NCBI GenBank assembly: GCA_900696525.1
Contig: CAADGL010000012.1
Coordinates: 558,001 to 622,000 of the forward strand
DNA: 64,000 nt
Source: an uncultured Planctomycetota bacterium
Lineage (GTDB): Bacteria > Planctomycetota > Phycisphaerae > UBA1845 > Fen-1342
Direction: 5' to 3'
Shown: positions 37,720 to 48,474 of the stretch, piece by piece
How positions within the stretch are numbered: position 1 is the first letter of the stretch
How the letters are laid out: each line of letters starts with the position of its first letter
Translations under genes and position numbers: made by a program
The notes under the pieces: model-generated
Seen by the model: the letters and a program-made list of their open reading frames with translations, nothing else
Told to the model about the DNA's origin: nothing
Databases searched by the model: none

Positions 37720-37749
37720 TTGCCGTGGCAGTTGGTGCGGCCGTATATT
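37720..37749 (+). promoter_or_regulatory. Candidate sigma70-type promoter
   Basis: TTGCCG (37720-37725), 18 bases, TATATT (37744-37749). It is in the only A+T-richer spot of a G+C-rich gap, about 100 bases before the small secreted protein at 37850. Confidence 0.4.
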
Positions 37750-37849
37750 GGGCCGCGTGTTGGCGGGTGCGGTCCGTTTCTGGGGCGGCGGCGGGCGGCC
37801 TGCGCGGCGCATTAGCTCGTTTCACAGGACTTGACGGAGCGTTACCCCC

Positions 37850-38071
37850 ATGCGCGTTTTTCGTAATGCCTGGATCAAGATCGCGGTGCTGGCGTCGGCG
37901 ACGGCGCTTCAGGTGGCCGGATTGCCGACAAACTGCGTCGAGTTCGGCGCGAACTTCGCGACGGCGTCGCTGAACGTCTGCGGGGTGTTCAACTGCGAGG
38001 GTGGGGCGTTCTTTGATTTCTGCGAGCCGATCGTGATCTTCTACGACTGCGCGGGTCCGACCGGGCCATGA
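37850..38071 (+). CDS. Small secreted protein, tandem member 1
   Basis: A 73-residue protein with an N-terminal hydrophobic export signal (RNAWIKIAVLASATALQVAG) and a mature part with five cysteines (TNCVEFG, NVCGVFNCEGG, FCEP, YDCAG). GGAG lies about 11 bases before ATG 37850. No known family. It stands before a second small gene with a similar leader, LQVAG against LQVGG. Confidence 0.6.
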   Translation: MRVFRNAWIKIAVLASATALQVAGLPTNCVEFGANFATASLNVCGVFNCEGGAFFDFCEPIVIFYDCAGPTGP

Positions 38072-38166
38072 GGGTGTCGTAGACGGCCGCCGCGAGCGGA
38101 GCGGAGTTCGGGGCCGGGGCGCGCGTTAGAGGCTCAGGTTCGCTTGACGTTTACAAGAGGTTTTCG

Positions 38167-38433
38167 ATGAAGCGGTTCATTGCCATGTTGTCGATGGTGA
38201 GCGCCTCGGCCGTCATGCTCCAGGTCGGGGGCTGCGGCGGGGTCCTTCAGTACATCGGCTCCTACAATCCGTGCCTGACGATCGTCGCCTGCAACCCAGC
38301 GGCGTACGAGTTCGCGCGGTCGGGTCTCGAGGGCTTTACCTTCGACCCGGCGATTGACCCGTTTTGCGCCCTGCCGCCCTTTTGCGGTCCGGACCAGGAC
38401 CCGATCTTCGGCACCGTGCTGGGCGGTGGCTGA
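38167..38433 (+). CDS. Small lipoprotein, tandem member 2
   Basis: An 88-residue lipoprotein: signal residues 1-22, lipobox VGGC, then a Cys-rich part (YNPCLTIVACNPAAYEF, FCALPPFCGPDQDP). AAGAGG lies nine bases before ATG 38167. Its leader and cysteine spacing resemble the gene 96 bases upstream, so the two may be distant duplicates. Function unknown. Confidence 0.65.
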   Translation: MKRFIAMLSMVSASAVMLQVGGCGGVLQYIGSYNPCLTIVACNPAAYEFARSGLEGFTFDPAIDPFCALPPFCGPDQDPIFGTVLGGG

Positions 38434-38677
38434 GCCCGCGCGGGAGATGGTCCGCGTTCCAGAATCGCCTGGGCTCGTGGCAGGTTCATGGCGCGACCAT
38501 CGCGTCGTTTGGCTGACGTTGAGCGCCAAGCGTCCGTTATCGCTCCCGCAAACCATTCTCAACCGCAGCCTGCGCGGTTCTCGATCCTAGAATACACGGA
38601 GCGGCAGTGCCTGCGAAGGCGACGCGACGGGCTCGCGATCGTCCCGGCGCCGGGCTGTGTTGCGCGTTGAGGATCGC

Positions 38678-41600
38678 ATGTCTTGCAGAACCGCGCCACT
38701 CGTCCTGGCCTTGGGCCTTTGCTGTCCGATCGTCATGGCGCAACCGGTTGAGCGAGCCATGGTCGCGACGGCGACGCTCCCGGAATCGAACGAGGCGATG
38801 CTGCTTTCGAGCCGTGCCGAAGAGGCTATCCGCCAGGCCGACTATCGCCTCGCAATCGAGCTCATCGATCGCACCCGGATGCTCGCGGATGGCCTCGTCG
38901 CCGCACCCGCCAGCCGCACCTATCACCCGGTCTGGCGCCACGCGCAACGCTTACTGGAGCAGCTTCCGCCGGCGGGCGTCGATCTCTATCGCAGCCTGTA
39001 CGATGGCGAGGTCGCGGCCCGGCTGGAAGCCGCCCGTCGATCATCCGACCTGCGGGAGCTGCGCCAGCTCTTTCGCACCTACTCCGTCAGCTCGCACTGG
39101 CCGGCAGTCGCCCGTGAACTGGCCTCGCTGCTGCTCGATGTGGGAGATTACGCCGAGGCCATCGAAGTCCTGCGCGAGCTGCACCGCGCCGCACCGGACG
39201 ACCTGGTGAGCGCCGCTCAACTCGCCGCCGCGCTCGCCTTGAGCGACGCTCCGGACGCCGCCAGCCGCGTGATGCAGGAGCTGCCGAGCGCCGCCGGCGC
39301 GCCGGACGCCGTGCGCGCGGTTGCGAGCTGGCTTGGGGCGCGCGGGGCCGGGCGGGCTGGCGCATTCGCGCCGCGGCTCGATGGCGCGCTCGAGTGGGCC
39401 GTTGAACTCGATCCTGTCAGCGCCGACACCTACCGCGAGCGCGACGAGGACGTCGCGCTGGCCATCAACGCCGAGCGCAGGCTCCCGCTGGTCGCGCCCG
39501 CCGTCGCGGATGACACCCTGGTTGTGCGGTGCGGCGGCCGGCTGCACGCGCTGGACCTTTGGACGCTGACGCCGCGCTGGGTGGTGTCCGAGATCGGTGC
39601 GCCCGCTTCGCTGCGGGGGCAGGTCGGGCGGCGAACCTTGCGCGTTTCGGGGACCGACACGATCGAGATCTCGCTCGAGACGGAGCTCGTTCTGACGCAC
39701 GCCCTGCGGCACGGCGTGTCCGCCGGCGGCGGACTGGCCCTGAGCGTGGAGGGCTTGCAGCTCGAGGTTCCCGCACCGCAGCGGCGGTTCGGCGTGCCGG
39801 CGGCCCGGCCGGCCGTATCGACGAACGAGGTCGTGGCGCGCGAGCTGAGCAGCGGGCGGATCGTCTGGCGCGTGGGGACGGAGGCGGGATCGCCGTTGTT
39901 CGGGTCGGTGTTCCAGACCGCGCCGCTGGTCCTCGGCGACGCCTGCGTTGTCGCGTATGAGCGAAAGGGCGAGTTGCGCGTGGCGCTGCTGAACCTGGCC
40001 GACGGGGGGCTGCGGCGCGAGGCCGTGGTCGTCGCTCCGCCGACGCGCTTCACCGCCGAAGGCGGACGCGTGCTGCTGGCCGCCGACGAATCCCGCATTT
40101 TCATCAGCACCGGCAACGGTGTGGTCGCGGCGCTCGATCGCCAGGACCTGGCGTGGCACTGGGCCACGACTTATCCGAGCACGCTCGGCAACTTCCTCGG
40201 CCGCATGTGGTGGCAGCCGGAGACGCCGGTGGTCGAGTCCGGCGTGGACCCGCTGGTCGTGTCCGGCGACCTGCTGATCGCGGCGCCGATGGACACGACC
40301 GACATCTACGCGTTCGATCGCTTCTCGGGGCGTGAGCGCTGGCACGCGCCGCGCGGCGAACACACGTTCGTCGTCGGGGCGAGCGGCGGAGGGCTGATCG
40401 TCGGCGGCTACGGGCTGGCCTCGCTGGACCTGGCCGATGGCCGCGCGCTCCGATGGAAGTCGGTGCCGCTGGATATCTGTGGGCGACCCACCGTCCGCGA
40501 CGGGAGGATATACGCGCCCACGCGGCTCGGGCTCGTGGCGATCGACGCGGAAACCGGAAAAGTCGTCGAGGATCCGGGCTTCAGCATCGCTCCGGAGCTC
40601 ACCGCGTCAGCCCGCGGCGCCCGCGGCCAGGCCCGCCGGCCGTTGGCGGCGAATCTGCTGTCCCTGGGTGACATGCTCCTGCTCGTCTCGCCCAACCGCG
40701 TCGTCAAGCTGCCGGACGTTGAGGCGGCAAGGGCGCGCAGCGCGGCAGATGCGGCGGGCGCGCCGGCGAAGCCGGATCGGCTGCTCTCGGAGGCGTGGCT
40801 GGCGGCGCTGACGGGCGATTACCAGGCCGCCTTGCAGTGCCTGCGCGAGATCGAGCCGCCCGATGCGCGTGTTCGGCGGGCGCGGGACGATCTGTGGGCG
40901 CGCGTGTGCACGGCGCTCGCGGGCGCAGCGGCGACGGACCAAGAGCGGCTGGCCTGGTTGGAGCAGGCCGCGACGGCGGCCAGCGACCCGCGCGAGGCGG
41001 CGCGGCTGGCGACGCTGATCGGCCAGACGCTGGTGCGCGCCGGACAGGTGCAGGCGGCCATCTCGCACTACGAGAGACTGCTTCTCAGGGACGACGAGGG
41101 CGCCCTGGCGCCGGCCGACGACGGCTTGCTCTTCCAGGCGGCGCCGCTGCTGGCCCTGAGGCAGACGACGGCGCTGCTCGCCTCGATGAGCGCCGAGCAG
41201 GCGCGCCAGGGCACGGACCGGCTGATCGAGCTGGCGGCGACCGGCGACAACAGGCTGCTGGCGCTGCTCGTCCCGCTGGTGCGCGACGATGCCCAGAGGC
41301 GGCGCATCGAGCGGCTGATGACCCTGAGAAAGGCCGCCCCCGAGCTTGCGGCCGCGCATCTGGCCGACGACGACGCATCGTTGCCGGCGGACGAGCGCCG
41401 ACGCCTGGCCCTTGAGCGCTGGGACGTTCAGGTCGCGCTCGGACGCCTGGCGCCGGCGCGCCGCGAAGCGTCGCTTTGGACCGAATTGGCCGGTTCGGCC
41501 GGACCGGGGGAAATCCAGCCGGCTGAGCTCGACCGGGTTGAGCTCATTCGCAACACCCAGGAGAAGCTGGCCCGAGTCCCGGCGCCTCCCTTCGGCGACG

Positions 41601-42877
41601 AGGTCACGCGCGTCTGGAAGGCGGGCGACGCCGAGATGATCGTCCGCAGAGATGCGCCCGAGCCCATTGTTGGCGGGCTTCTGCTGCGCAGCACCGCCGA
41701 AAGCCGGCTCGACCTGCACCACCCCGTCCGCGGCATCTCGCTGCGGCAGGAGCCGGCGCGCCTCCTGAAAGACAGCAACGTCGCCCCGGAACGCGTCGAA
41801 TCGCGACGTCCGGCGTTATCCGCGGACGTGCAATGGCCCGCCGTTTTTCACGGCCACCTGGTCGCGATTCCCGTTCCCGGAGGGCTGGTCTGCCGGGGAC
41901 TGGGCATCGAGCGCTATGGCGGCTATCGCATCTGGGAGCGCGGCGTTCCGGAGTGGATGGGCGTGCCGCGCGACTTCGCCGCCACCGCGGCCGCGACCGA
42001 GCACGGACTGTGCTACGCGCCGCGCGGCGACCGGCTGATGTGTGTTGATTGGCACGCGGGGCGCGTGCTCTGGCAACGCGACCTGCCCGACCGCCGGGTG
42101 GTGCGCGTGCTGTCGGCGGGGGGGCGCGTGGTCGCTCTGACAAGCGACAACGGCTTGCTGAGCATGGACGCGCTGTTCGGCGACGAGCTGCGCACGGCGC
42201 GGCTCGACGGTGCGCCGCAGAGCATCGAAGCCGTCGGCGCGACACTGGTGGTCTGGGACGCGTCGGGGCTGAGCGGGCTCGATCCGCAGACGCTGCGGCC
42301 GCGATGGTCGGCGCCCGGCGGCGCCGTTGAACGCCTCGTTTTCGTCAGCGGGCAGCCGTGGGTGGCGTACCGCAAGGACCAGCGCGGCGGCTGGACGGTG
42401 CGCAGCGCGGCGGACGGCGTGGCGCTGCTGACCGATTGCCTGCCGGACGTGGCGCAGATCGACGCCTGGGTGCGGCTGGACACGGGGCAGGCGATCGTGG
42501 CGGGACGCGGAGAGCCGCGTTCCGACGTGCTGCTGCTCCGCTCATTGCGGGGCGCGAGCGCCCAGCCGGAATGGGCGGCGGAGGTGCCCACGCGCATCGC
42601 CCCCACGCCGTCGCAGCTCGCGGCGCATCCGGAGCGCATCCCGATCCTCGTGCTTCGCAGCGCCGGCTCCGGCGAGGGCGTCGATCGCCGGACGCTCGCG
42701 CTCCAGACCGTGAACCGGCGCGACGGCACGGTCTCGCCGCCGCTGGCGATTGACACGTACTTTCCCGATTCGTCGGGGCCCGGGCCGGTGCACATGATCT
42801 GCACCGAATCGCGCATGATCGTGCAGGCCTACTCGAGCGTGGTGGCGCTCGGGGCCTGGGCCGGCGCCAGCCCGTGA
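38678..42877 (+). CDS. Giant secreted PQQ-propeller/TPR protein
   Basis: A 1399-residue exported protein. GAGG five bases before ATG 38678 sets the start; signal peptide residues 1-21. After a helical TPR-like region (about 40-190) comes a BamB/PQQ-type beta-propeller (about 240-690): LHALDLWTLTPRWV, GVVAALDRQDLAWHWATTYP, IYAFDRFSGRERWHAP and LVAIDAETGKV. A second TPR-like region spans about 700-1000 (LTGDYQAALQCLREI), then a second propeller runs to the end (LMCVDWHAGRVLWQRDLPD, LSGLDPQTLRPRW). No dehydrogenase metal-site motif is visible, so a binding or scaffold role is likely. Its stop lies 26 bases before the cyclase-fold gene. Confidence 0.82.
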   Translation: MSCRTAPLVLALGLCCPIVMAQPVERAMVATATLPESNEAMLLSSRAEEAIRQADYRLAIELIDRTRMLADGLVAAPASRTYHPVWRHAQRLLEQLPPAGVDLYRSLYDGEVAARLEAARRSSDLRELRQLFRTYSVSSHWPAVARELASLLLDVGDYAEAIEVLRELHRAAPDDLVSAAQLAAALALSDAPDAASRVMQELPSAAGAPDAVRAVASWLGARGAGRAGAFAPRLDGALEWAVELDPVSADTYRERDEDVALAINAERRLPLVAPAVADDTLVVRCGGRLHALDLWTLTPRWVVSEIGAPASLRGQVGRRTLRVSGTDTIEISLETELVLTHALRHGVSAGGGLALSVEGLQLEVPAPQRRFGVPAARPAVSTNEVVARELSSGRIVWRVGTEAGSPLFGSVFQTAPLVLGDACVVAYERKGELRVALLNLADGGLRREAVVVAPPTRFTAEGGRVLLAADESRIFISTGNGVVAALDRQDLAWHWATTYPSTLGNFLGRMWWQPETPVVESGVDPLVVSGDLLIAAPMDTTDIYAFDRFSGRERWHAPRGEHTFVVGASGGGLIVGGYGLASLDLADGRALRWKSVPLDICGRPTVRDGRIYAPTRLGLVAIDAETGKVVEDPGFSIAPELTASARGARGQARRPLAANLLSLGDMLLLVSPNRVVKLPDVEAARARSAADAAGAPAKPDRLLSEAWLAALTGDYQAALQCLREIEPPDARVRRARDDLWARVCTALAGAAATDQERLAWLEQAATAASDPREAARLATLIGQTLVRAGQVQAAISHYERLLLRDDEGALAPADDGLLFQAAPLLALRQTTALLASMSAEQARQGTDRLIELAATGDNRLLALLVPLVRDDAQRRRIERLMTLRKAAPELAAAHLADDDASLPADERRRLALERWDVQVALGRLAPARREASLWTELAGSAGPGEIQPAELDRVELIRNTQEKLARVPAPPFGDEVTRVWKAGDAEMIVRRDAPEPIVGGLLLRSTAESRLDLHHPVRGISLRQEPARLLKDSNVAPERVESRRPALSADVQWPAVFHGHLVAIPVPGGLVCRGLGIERYGGYRIWERGVPEWMGVPRDFAATAAATEHGLCYAPRGDRLMCVDWHAGRVLWQRDLPDRRVVRVLSAGGRVVALTSDNGLLSMDALFGDELRTARLDGAPQSIEAVGATLVVWDASGLSGLDPQTLRPRWSAPGGAVERLVFVSGQPWVAYRKDQRGGWTVRSAADGVALLTDCLPDVAQIDAWVRLDTGQAIVAGRGEPRSDVLLLRSLRGASAQPEWAAEVPTRIAPTPSQLAAHPERIPILVLRSAGSGEGVDRRTLALQTVNRRDGTVSPPLAIDTYFPDSSGPGPVHMICTESRMIVQAYSSVVALGAWAGASP

Positions 42878-42903
42878 AGCGCGAGGAGCGAGCGGGAGTG
42901 TGG

Positions 42904-44007
42904 ATGACCATGCGAACGACCGTTCGTGCCGATTACGGCTCGCGACGCCGCGCCGTCGTGCTCCTGATGGCGGCGCTGTGCGGGGCGTTGCCGGCGCCGG
43001 CGCTTGCGGACGACCGCACGGCGCCGCTGCCGCGGAAGCATCCGCCGGAGGTGACGCCGCGGGCCCAGCGGGCGATCGAGCGCGGGCTGGCGTACCTGGT
43101 GCGGACGCAGAACGCCGACGGGAGCTGGCGTACGCACGGGCCGACCGGGAACTACCCGGTGGCGATGACGTCGCTGGCGGGGCTGGCCGTGATGGCCGGC
43201 GGCAGCACGCCGACGCAGGGGGAGCACGCCCGCTGCGTCAGCCGCGCGCTGTCCTACATCCTGCGCAGCGCCCGGCGCGACGGGCTCATCGCGCAACTCG
43301 AGGAGGAAAGCCACTGCATGCACGGGCACGGCTTCGCGCTGCTGTTCCTGGCGCAGTGCCTGGGAGTCGAGGAAGACGCCCAGCGCCTGGCGCAGATCAA
43401 GCTGGCCCTCCGCCGAGGCATCGAGCTCACCGCCCGCAGCCAGAGCGCCGCCGGCGGGTGGCTCTATACGCCGGATTCCGGCGGCGACGAGGGCTCGGTG
43501 ACGGTGACGCAGGTTCAGGGGTTGCGAGCGGCGCGGAACGTGGGGATGGCGGTGCCGAAGCGGGTGATTGACAACGCCATGCAGTACCTGGTGGACTCGA
43601 CCAACCCGGACGGGGGCATCCGCTACCAGGCGGGCGACCCCGGGCAGAGCCGGCCGGCGATCACGGCGGCAGCGGTGGTGTGCTATTACAACGCGGGGGA
43701 GTACGACTCGCCGCGCGCCAGCCGGGCCCTGGCGTTCGCGGAGCGGCACCTGTCGCCGCAGCGCGCCGACGACTCGCAGCACTTCGGCCACTACTATTAC
43801 GGGCAGATGTACATGGCCCAGGCGATGTACCTGAGCGGCGAGGACAAGTGGCGCGAATACTATCCGACGATGCGTGACCTGCTCGTGGACTGGCAGGACG
43901 ACGAAGGGTGGTGGATCGGCGACCATGTCGGGCCGGTATACGGGACAGCAGCGGCGCTGCTGATTCTTCAGTTGCCCTACAAGAATCTGCCGATCATGCA
44001 GCGCTGA
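42904..44007 (+). CDS. Secreted terpenoid-cyclase-fold (alpha6-alpha6 toroid) protein
   Basis: A 367-residue protein with a signal peptide and repeated toroid motifs as in squalene-hopene cyclases and prenyltransferases: AIERGLAYLVRTQNADGSW, ARSQSAAGGWLYTPDSGGDE, DNAMQYLVDSTNPDGG and GEDKWREYYPTMRDLLVDWQ. The cyclase acid motif DXDD is not present, so binding and not catalysis is more likely. GGGAG five bases before ATG 42904. It directly precedes moxR, 32 bases apart, as is common in planctomycete envelope clusters. Confidence 0.85.
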   Translation: MTMRTTVRADYGSRRRAVVLLMAALCGALPAPALADDRTAPLPRKHPPEVTPRAQRAIERGLAYLVRTQNADGSWRTHGPTGNYPVAMTSLAGLAVMAGGSTPTQGEHARCVSRALSYILRSARRDGLIAQLEEESHCMHGHGFALLFLAQCLGVEEDAQRLAQIKLALRRGIELTARSQSAAGGWLYTPDSGGDEGSVTVTQVQGLRAARNVGMAVPKRVIDNAMQYLVDSTNPDGGIRYQAGDPGQSRPAITAAAVVCYYNAGEYDSPRASRALAFAERHLSPQRADDSQHFGHYYYGQMYMAQAMYLSGEDKWREYYPTMRDLLVDWQDDEGWWIGDHVGPVYGTAAALLILQLPYKNLPIMQR

Positions 44008-44039
44008 GGCGCGCGGCCTGAGGGCCGGGAGGACCACGG

Positions 44040-45164
<1,125 letters not shown>

Positions 45165-46043
45165 CGTCGTCGCTCGTCTGCGCGGACTGGAGCTGCGCGC
45201 CCGAAAGGTCGCCGCCGGCTTTGTCTCCGGCATGCACCGTAGCGCCTACCACGGCTTCTCGGTCGAGTTCGCGGAGCACCGGCAGTACGTGCCTGGCGAC
45301 GACCTGCGCTACATCGACTGGCGCATCTTTGGCCGCGCCGACCGCTTCTACATCAAGGAGTACGAGGAAGAGACCAACCTGCGCTGCAACATCCTGCTGG
45401 ACACCAGCCGCTCGATGGCCTACGCCGGCGCCGGACGCCCCAGCAAGTTCGAGTACGCGGCCCGGTTGACCGCGAGCCTGGCCTACCTGCTGACGCGGCA
45501 GCAGGACGCCGTCGGACTGCTCACGTTCGATGATGACATCCGCACGCACGTGCCGAGCGCCGCGGGCCGTGTCCAGCTCAACAACCTGCTCGGCGTCCTC
45601 GAAGACGCCAAACCCGCGGGCCGCACGCACGTCAAGGTGCTGTTTCATCGCCTGGCCGAGGAACTGCGCAAGCGGTCGATGGTGCTCCTGGTCTCCGACC
45701 TGCTGGCGGACCCCGACGACGTCGCCGACGGGCTCGAGCACATCTGCCACGCCGGCCACGAGCTGATCCTGCTGCATGTGATGGACGACGACGAGTGGAA
45801 CCTGCCCTTCGTCGAGAACCTGCTCTTCGAGGGGCTTGAAGACGACCTGCGACTCCTGGCCGACCCGCAGTCGCTGCGGACCAGCTATGTCAGGGCCGTC
45901 GAGCGCTTTTCCACGCGCGTCCAGGCTGTCTGTCTCAAGCATCACGCCGACTACGTCGCCGTCAACACGCGCGAACCCCTCCCAGCCGTGCTGTGTGGAT
46001 ACCTCGCACGCCGCTCCAGCCGGCCCGCCGGAGCACGCAGCCG

Positions 46044-48428
46044 GTGAGCACGTCCGCCCTGCTGGCCATTGGCTTCGTCAACCCGCTGCTGCTCGGCGGG
46101 CTCGGCATGGTTCTGCTTCCGATCCTCATCCACTTCCTTTCGCGCCGCCGCTTCCGCCGCATCGACTGGGCCGCCACCCTCTTCCTGCGCCAGGCGGAGG
46201 AAGAGAGCCGCCGCCGAACGCGATTCGAGCAATGGCTGCTGCTGGCGCTGCGCTGTCTGGCGATGGCGCTGCTGGCGCTGCTGTTCGCCCGGCCGTTCGT
46301 CGAGCCGGGGATCATCGCCACCCTGCTCGGCGGCGGCGCAACGGCCGAACGCATCATCCTGATCGACGACTCCGCGAGCCTTGGATACCTCGACGGCGGC
46401 AGGCGCGAGCTCGACCGGCTGACGCTGGCCGCCGACCGCCTGCTCGGCTGGCTCGGGCAGTCGGGAGCGGCCCGACGGGTGTCCATCTACCTCACCAGCG
46501 AACCCAACCAGCCGTGGCTCAGGCTCGATCCGCGCGACGCCGCCGATCTGGCCCGGGCCCGCAGCCGGCTCGCGTCGCTGCCCGTCAGCAGTCTGCGCGC
46601 CGAGCCGCATCGCGTCCTGACGACAATCGCCCACGCCCACCCGACGCCCGATGGCGGCGACTCGGCCACGGCTGCCGCGCTCGCCGGCGACGACGCGACG
46701 CGCGACGCATCGCCGGCCGACACGCGGCACCTTTACATCCTGTCTGACTTTCAGCGCAGCGACTGGCTCCCGTCGGGGGGGCGAACGTCAGCATTCGCTC
46801 CGCTGATGGAGCTTGCCGGCGGCCTCCGGGTCGCCCTCATCAGCTCGGCCGGGTCGCCGCGTGAGAACGTCGCGGTGGCCGGGCTGCGGGCCGGTGTTCC
46901 GCAGGCGGTCGTGGGAATGCCGGTGCTGCTGACGGTCGGCGTGGCGAACCACTCGGCGCGTCCGTCGTCGGCGCTCGAGGTCACGGTCGATCTCGACGGC
47001 CGCTCGCTACCCGCCATCCGCCTGGCGTCACTCATGCCGGGCGAGCGCCGGGAAGCCGTCTGCGAGCTCACCCCCAGCCAGGCCGGCTACGGTCTGATCT
47101 CGGCCACGCTCACGGCTGGCGACGGCTTTCCGGTCGATGATGCACGACGGCTGGTGATTCCGGTGCGGCCGGCGCTGAACGTCCTGATCGTCAATGGCGA
47201 CCCGCACCCCGACCCGCGCCGCGACGAAGTCCACCTCCTGCGGCACGCGCTCGCGCCGCCCGGGCCGCTGGGGTCCGGGATGCAATTGCGCGTCGTCGAT
47301 GCTGGCGAGCTGGATGCGGAGCCGCTGGATTCGTTCGATGCCGTCGTGCTCTGCAACGTGCCGGCGCCGAGCGAAGCTGCGGCCGACGCGCTCGAGCGCT
47401 TCGTGCGGCACGGCGGCGGGTTGCTCATCTTCCTCGGCGAACGGGTTGGCGATTTCGAAGGCTACAACCGCGTGCTCTACGCCGATGGCCGCGGGTTGCT
47501 GCCGGTGCTTCTTCGCGAGATTCGGCGGGCGCCCGAGGGCATCGGCCTGCTGCGAGCCGCGGATCATCCGGCGACGGCGATGTTTCCGGCTGGCCAGGAT
47601 GCGCTCTCGGAGTCCGTTCGCTTCACCGCGTACTACGCGAGCGAGCCGCCCGCCGCGGTCCAGGAAGCCCGCCCGCCGCGGCCGCTGGCCGTGCTGGCGC
47701 GTTTCGCCGACGCGGCCGGAACGCCGGCCCTCGTCGAGCGTCCGCTCGGAGCCGGGCGTGTGCTGCTGTTCACCTCGACCTGCGATCTTGACTGGAGCAC
47801 GTGGCCGCGATCGCTCGATGGCAGCTACGTCGTGGCGATGCTCGAGCTCGTGCGCTACGTGGCGACGCGTCCGCCGCCGCGCCTCGTGTACGAGGCCGGC
47901 GAGTCGCTGGCGATCAGCCTTGTGGCCGGGCAGCACGAGCCGGGCGTCCTCGTCCGCGCGCCATGGCCCGCGCCGGAGTCGCCGGTCGAAGTGCGGGCGC
48001 GGGTTGACAGCGGCTCGGCCGGCGCGTTGCAGGTCGACGGGCCGCGGCTCACGCAGCTTGGGCGTTACGACGTGCAGGTGCGCTCGCGCACGGGCGACGC
48101 GGAGGCCTGGCCGGCGGTCGTCAACCTGCCGGCCCCGGAGTCCGACCTCCTGTCCGCCTCTCGCGTCGAGCTGGCCGCGGCGCTCGGCCCGCTTCCCCAT
48201 GAGTTCATCTCCGCCACCGACGCCTTTGTCGACGCCGGGGAGCAGTCCCGCCGCGAATTGTGGCGGTTTCTGCTGCTGCTTGGGGTGGCGGCGCTGCTGG
48301 GCGAGCAGGCGCTCGGCTGGCGCTTCGGGCTTCCACGGGCCGCGGCGCGCTCGGCGGCGGCTCGCCAGGGCGTGCTCGGACGAATTCTGAGCTGGCGGTC
48401 GGGCCGTGTCGTTCGCGGGACGCGCTGA
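46044..48428 (+). CDS. BatA-domain membrane protein
   Basis: A 794-residue protein whose N-terminus is the aerotolerance-regulator BatA domain: GFVNPLLLGGLGMVLLPILI, HFLSRRRFRRIDWAATLFL, then a second helix (about 75-95). A VWA-like domain (IILIDDSASLGYLDGG, LYILSDFQRSDWL) follows, then beta domains and a class I glutamine-amidotransferase-like fold (NVLIVNGDPHPDPR, DAVVLCNVPAPSEAAADALE, GGGLLIFLGERVG), and a last membrane helix (about 755-772). GTG start by overlap with the DUF58 stop. Confidence 0.9.
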   Translation: MSTSALLAIGFVNPLLLGGLGMVLLPILIHFLSRRRFRRIDWAATLFLRQAEEESRRRTRFEQWLLLALRCLAMALLALLFARPFVEPGIIATLLGGGATAERIILIDDSASLGYLDGGRRELDRLTLAADRLLGWLGQSGAARRVSIYLTSEPNQPWLRLDPRDAADLARARSRLASLPVSSLRAEPHRVLTTIAHAHPTPDGGDSATAAALAGDDATRDASPADTRHLYILSDFQRSDWLPSGGRTSAFAPLMELAGGLRVALISSAGSPRENVAVAGLRAGVPQAVVGMPVLLTVGVANHSARPSSALEVTVDLDGRSLPAIRLASLMPGERREAVCELTPSQAGYGLISATLTAGDGFPVDDARRLVIPVRPALNVLIVNGDPHPDPRRDEVHLLRHALAPPGPLGSGMQLRVVDAGELDAEPLDSFDAVVLCNVPAPSEAAADALERFVRHGGGLLIFLGERVGDFEGYNRVLYADGRGLLPVLLREIRRAPEGIGLLRAADHPATAMFPAGQDALSESVRFTAYYASEPPAAVQEARPPRPLAVLARFADAAGTPALVERPLGAGRVLLFTSTCDLDWSTWPRSLDGSYVVAMLELVRYVATRPPPRLVYEAGESLAISLVAGQHEPGVLVRAPWPAPESPVEVRARVDSGSAGALQVDGPRLTQLGRYDVQVRSRTGDAEAWPAVVNLPAPESDLLSASRVELAAALGPLPHEFISATDAFVDAGEQSRRELWRFLLLLGVAALLGEQALGWRFGLPRAAARSAAARQGVLGRILSWRSGRVVRGTR

Positions 48429-48474
48429 GGTTCGATACCCGGGGTTGAGATCGTGCAGGCGCCAGGATAACGGC

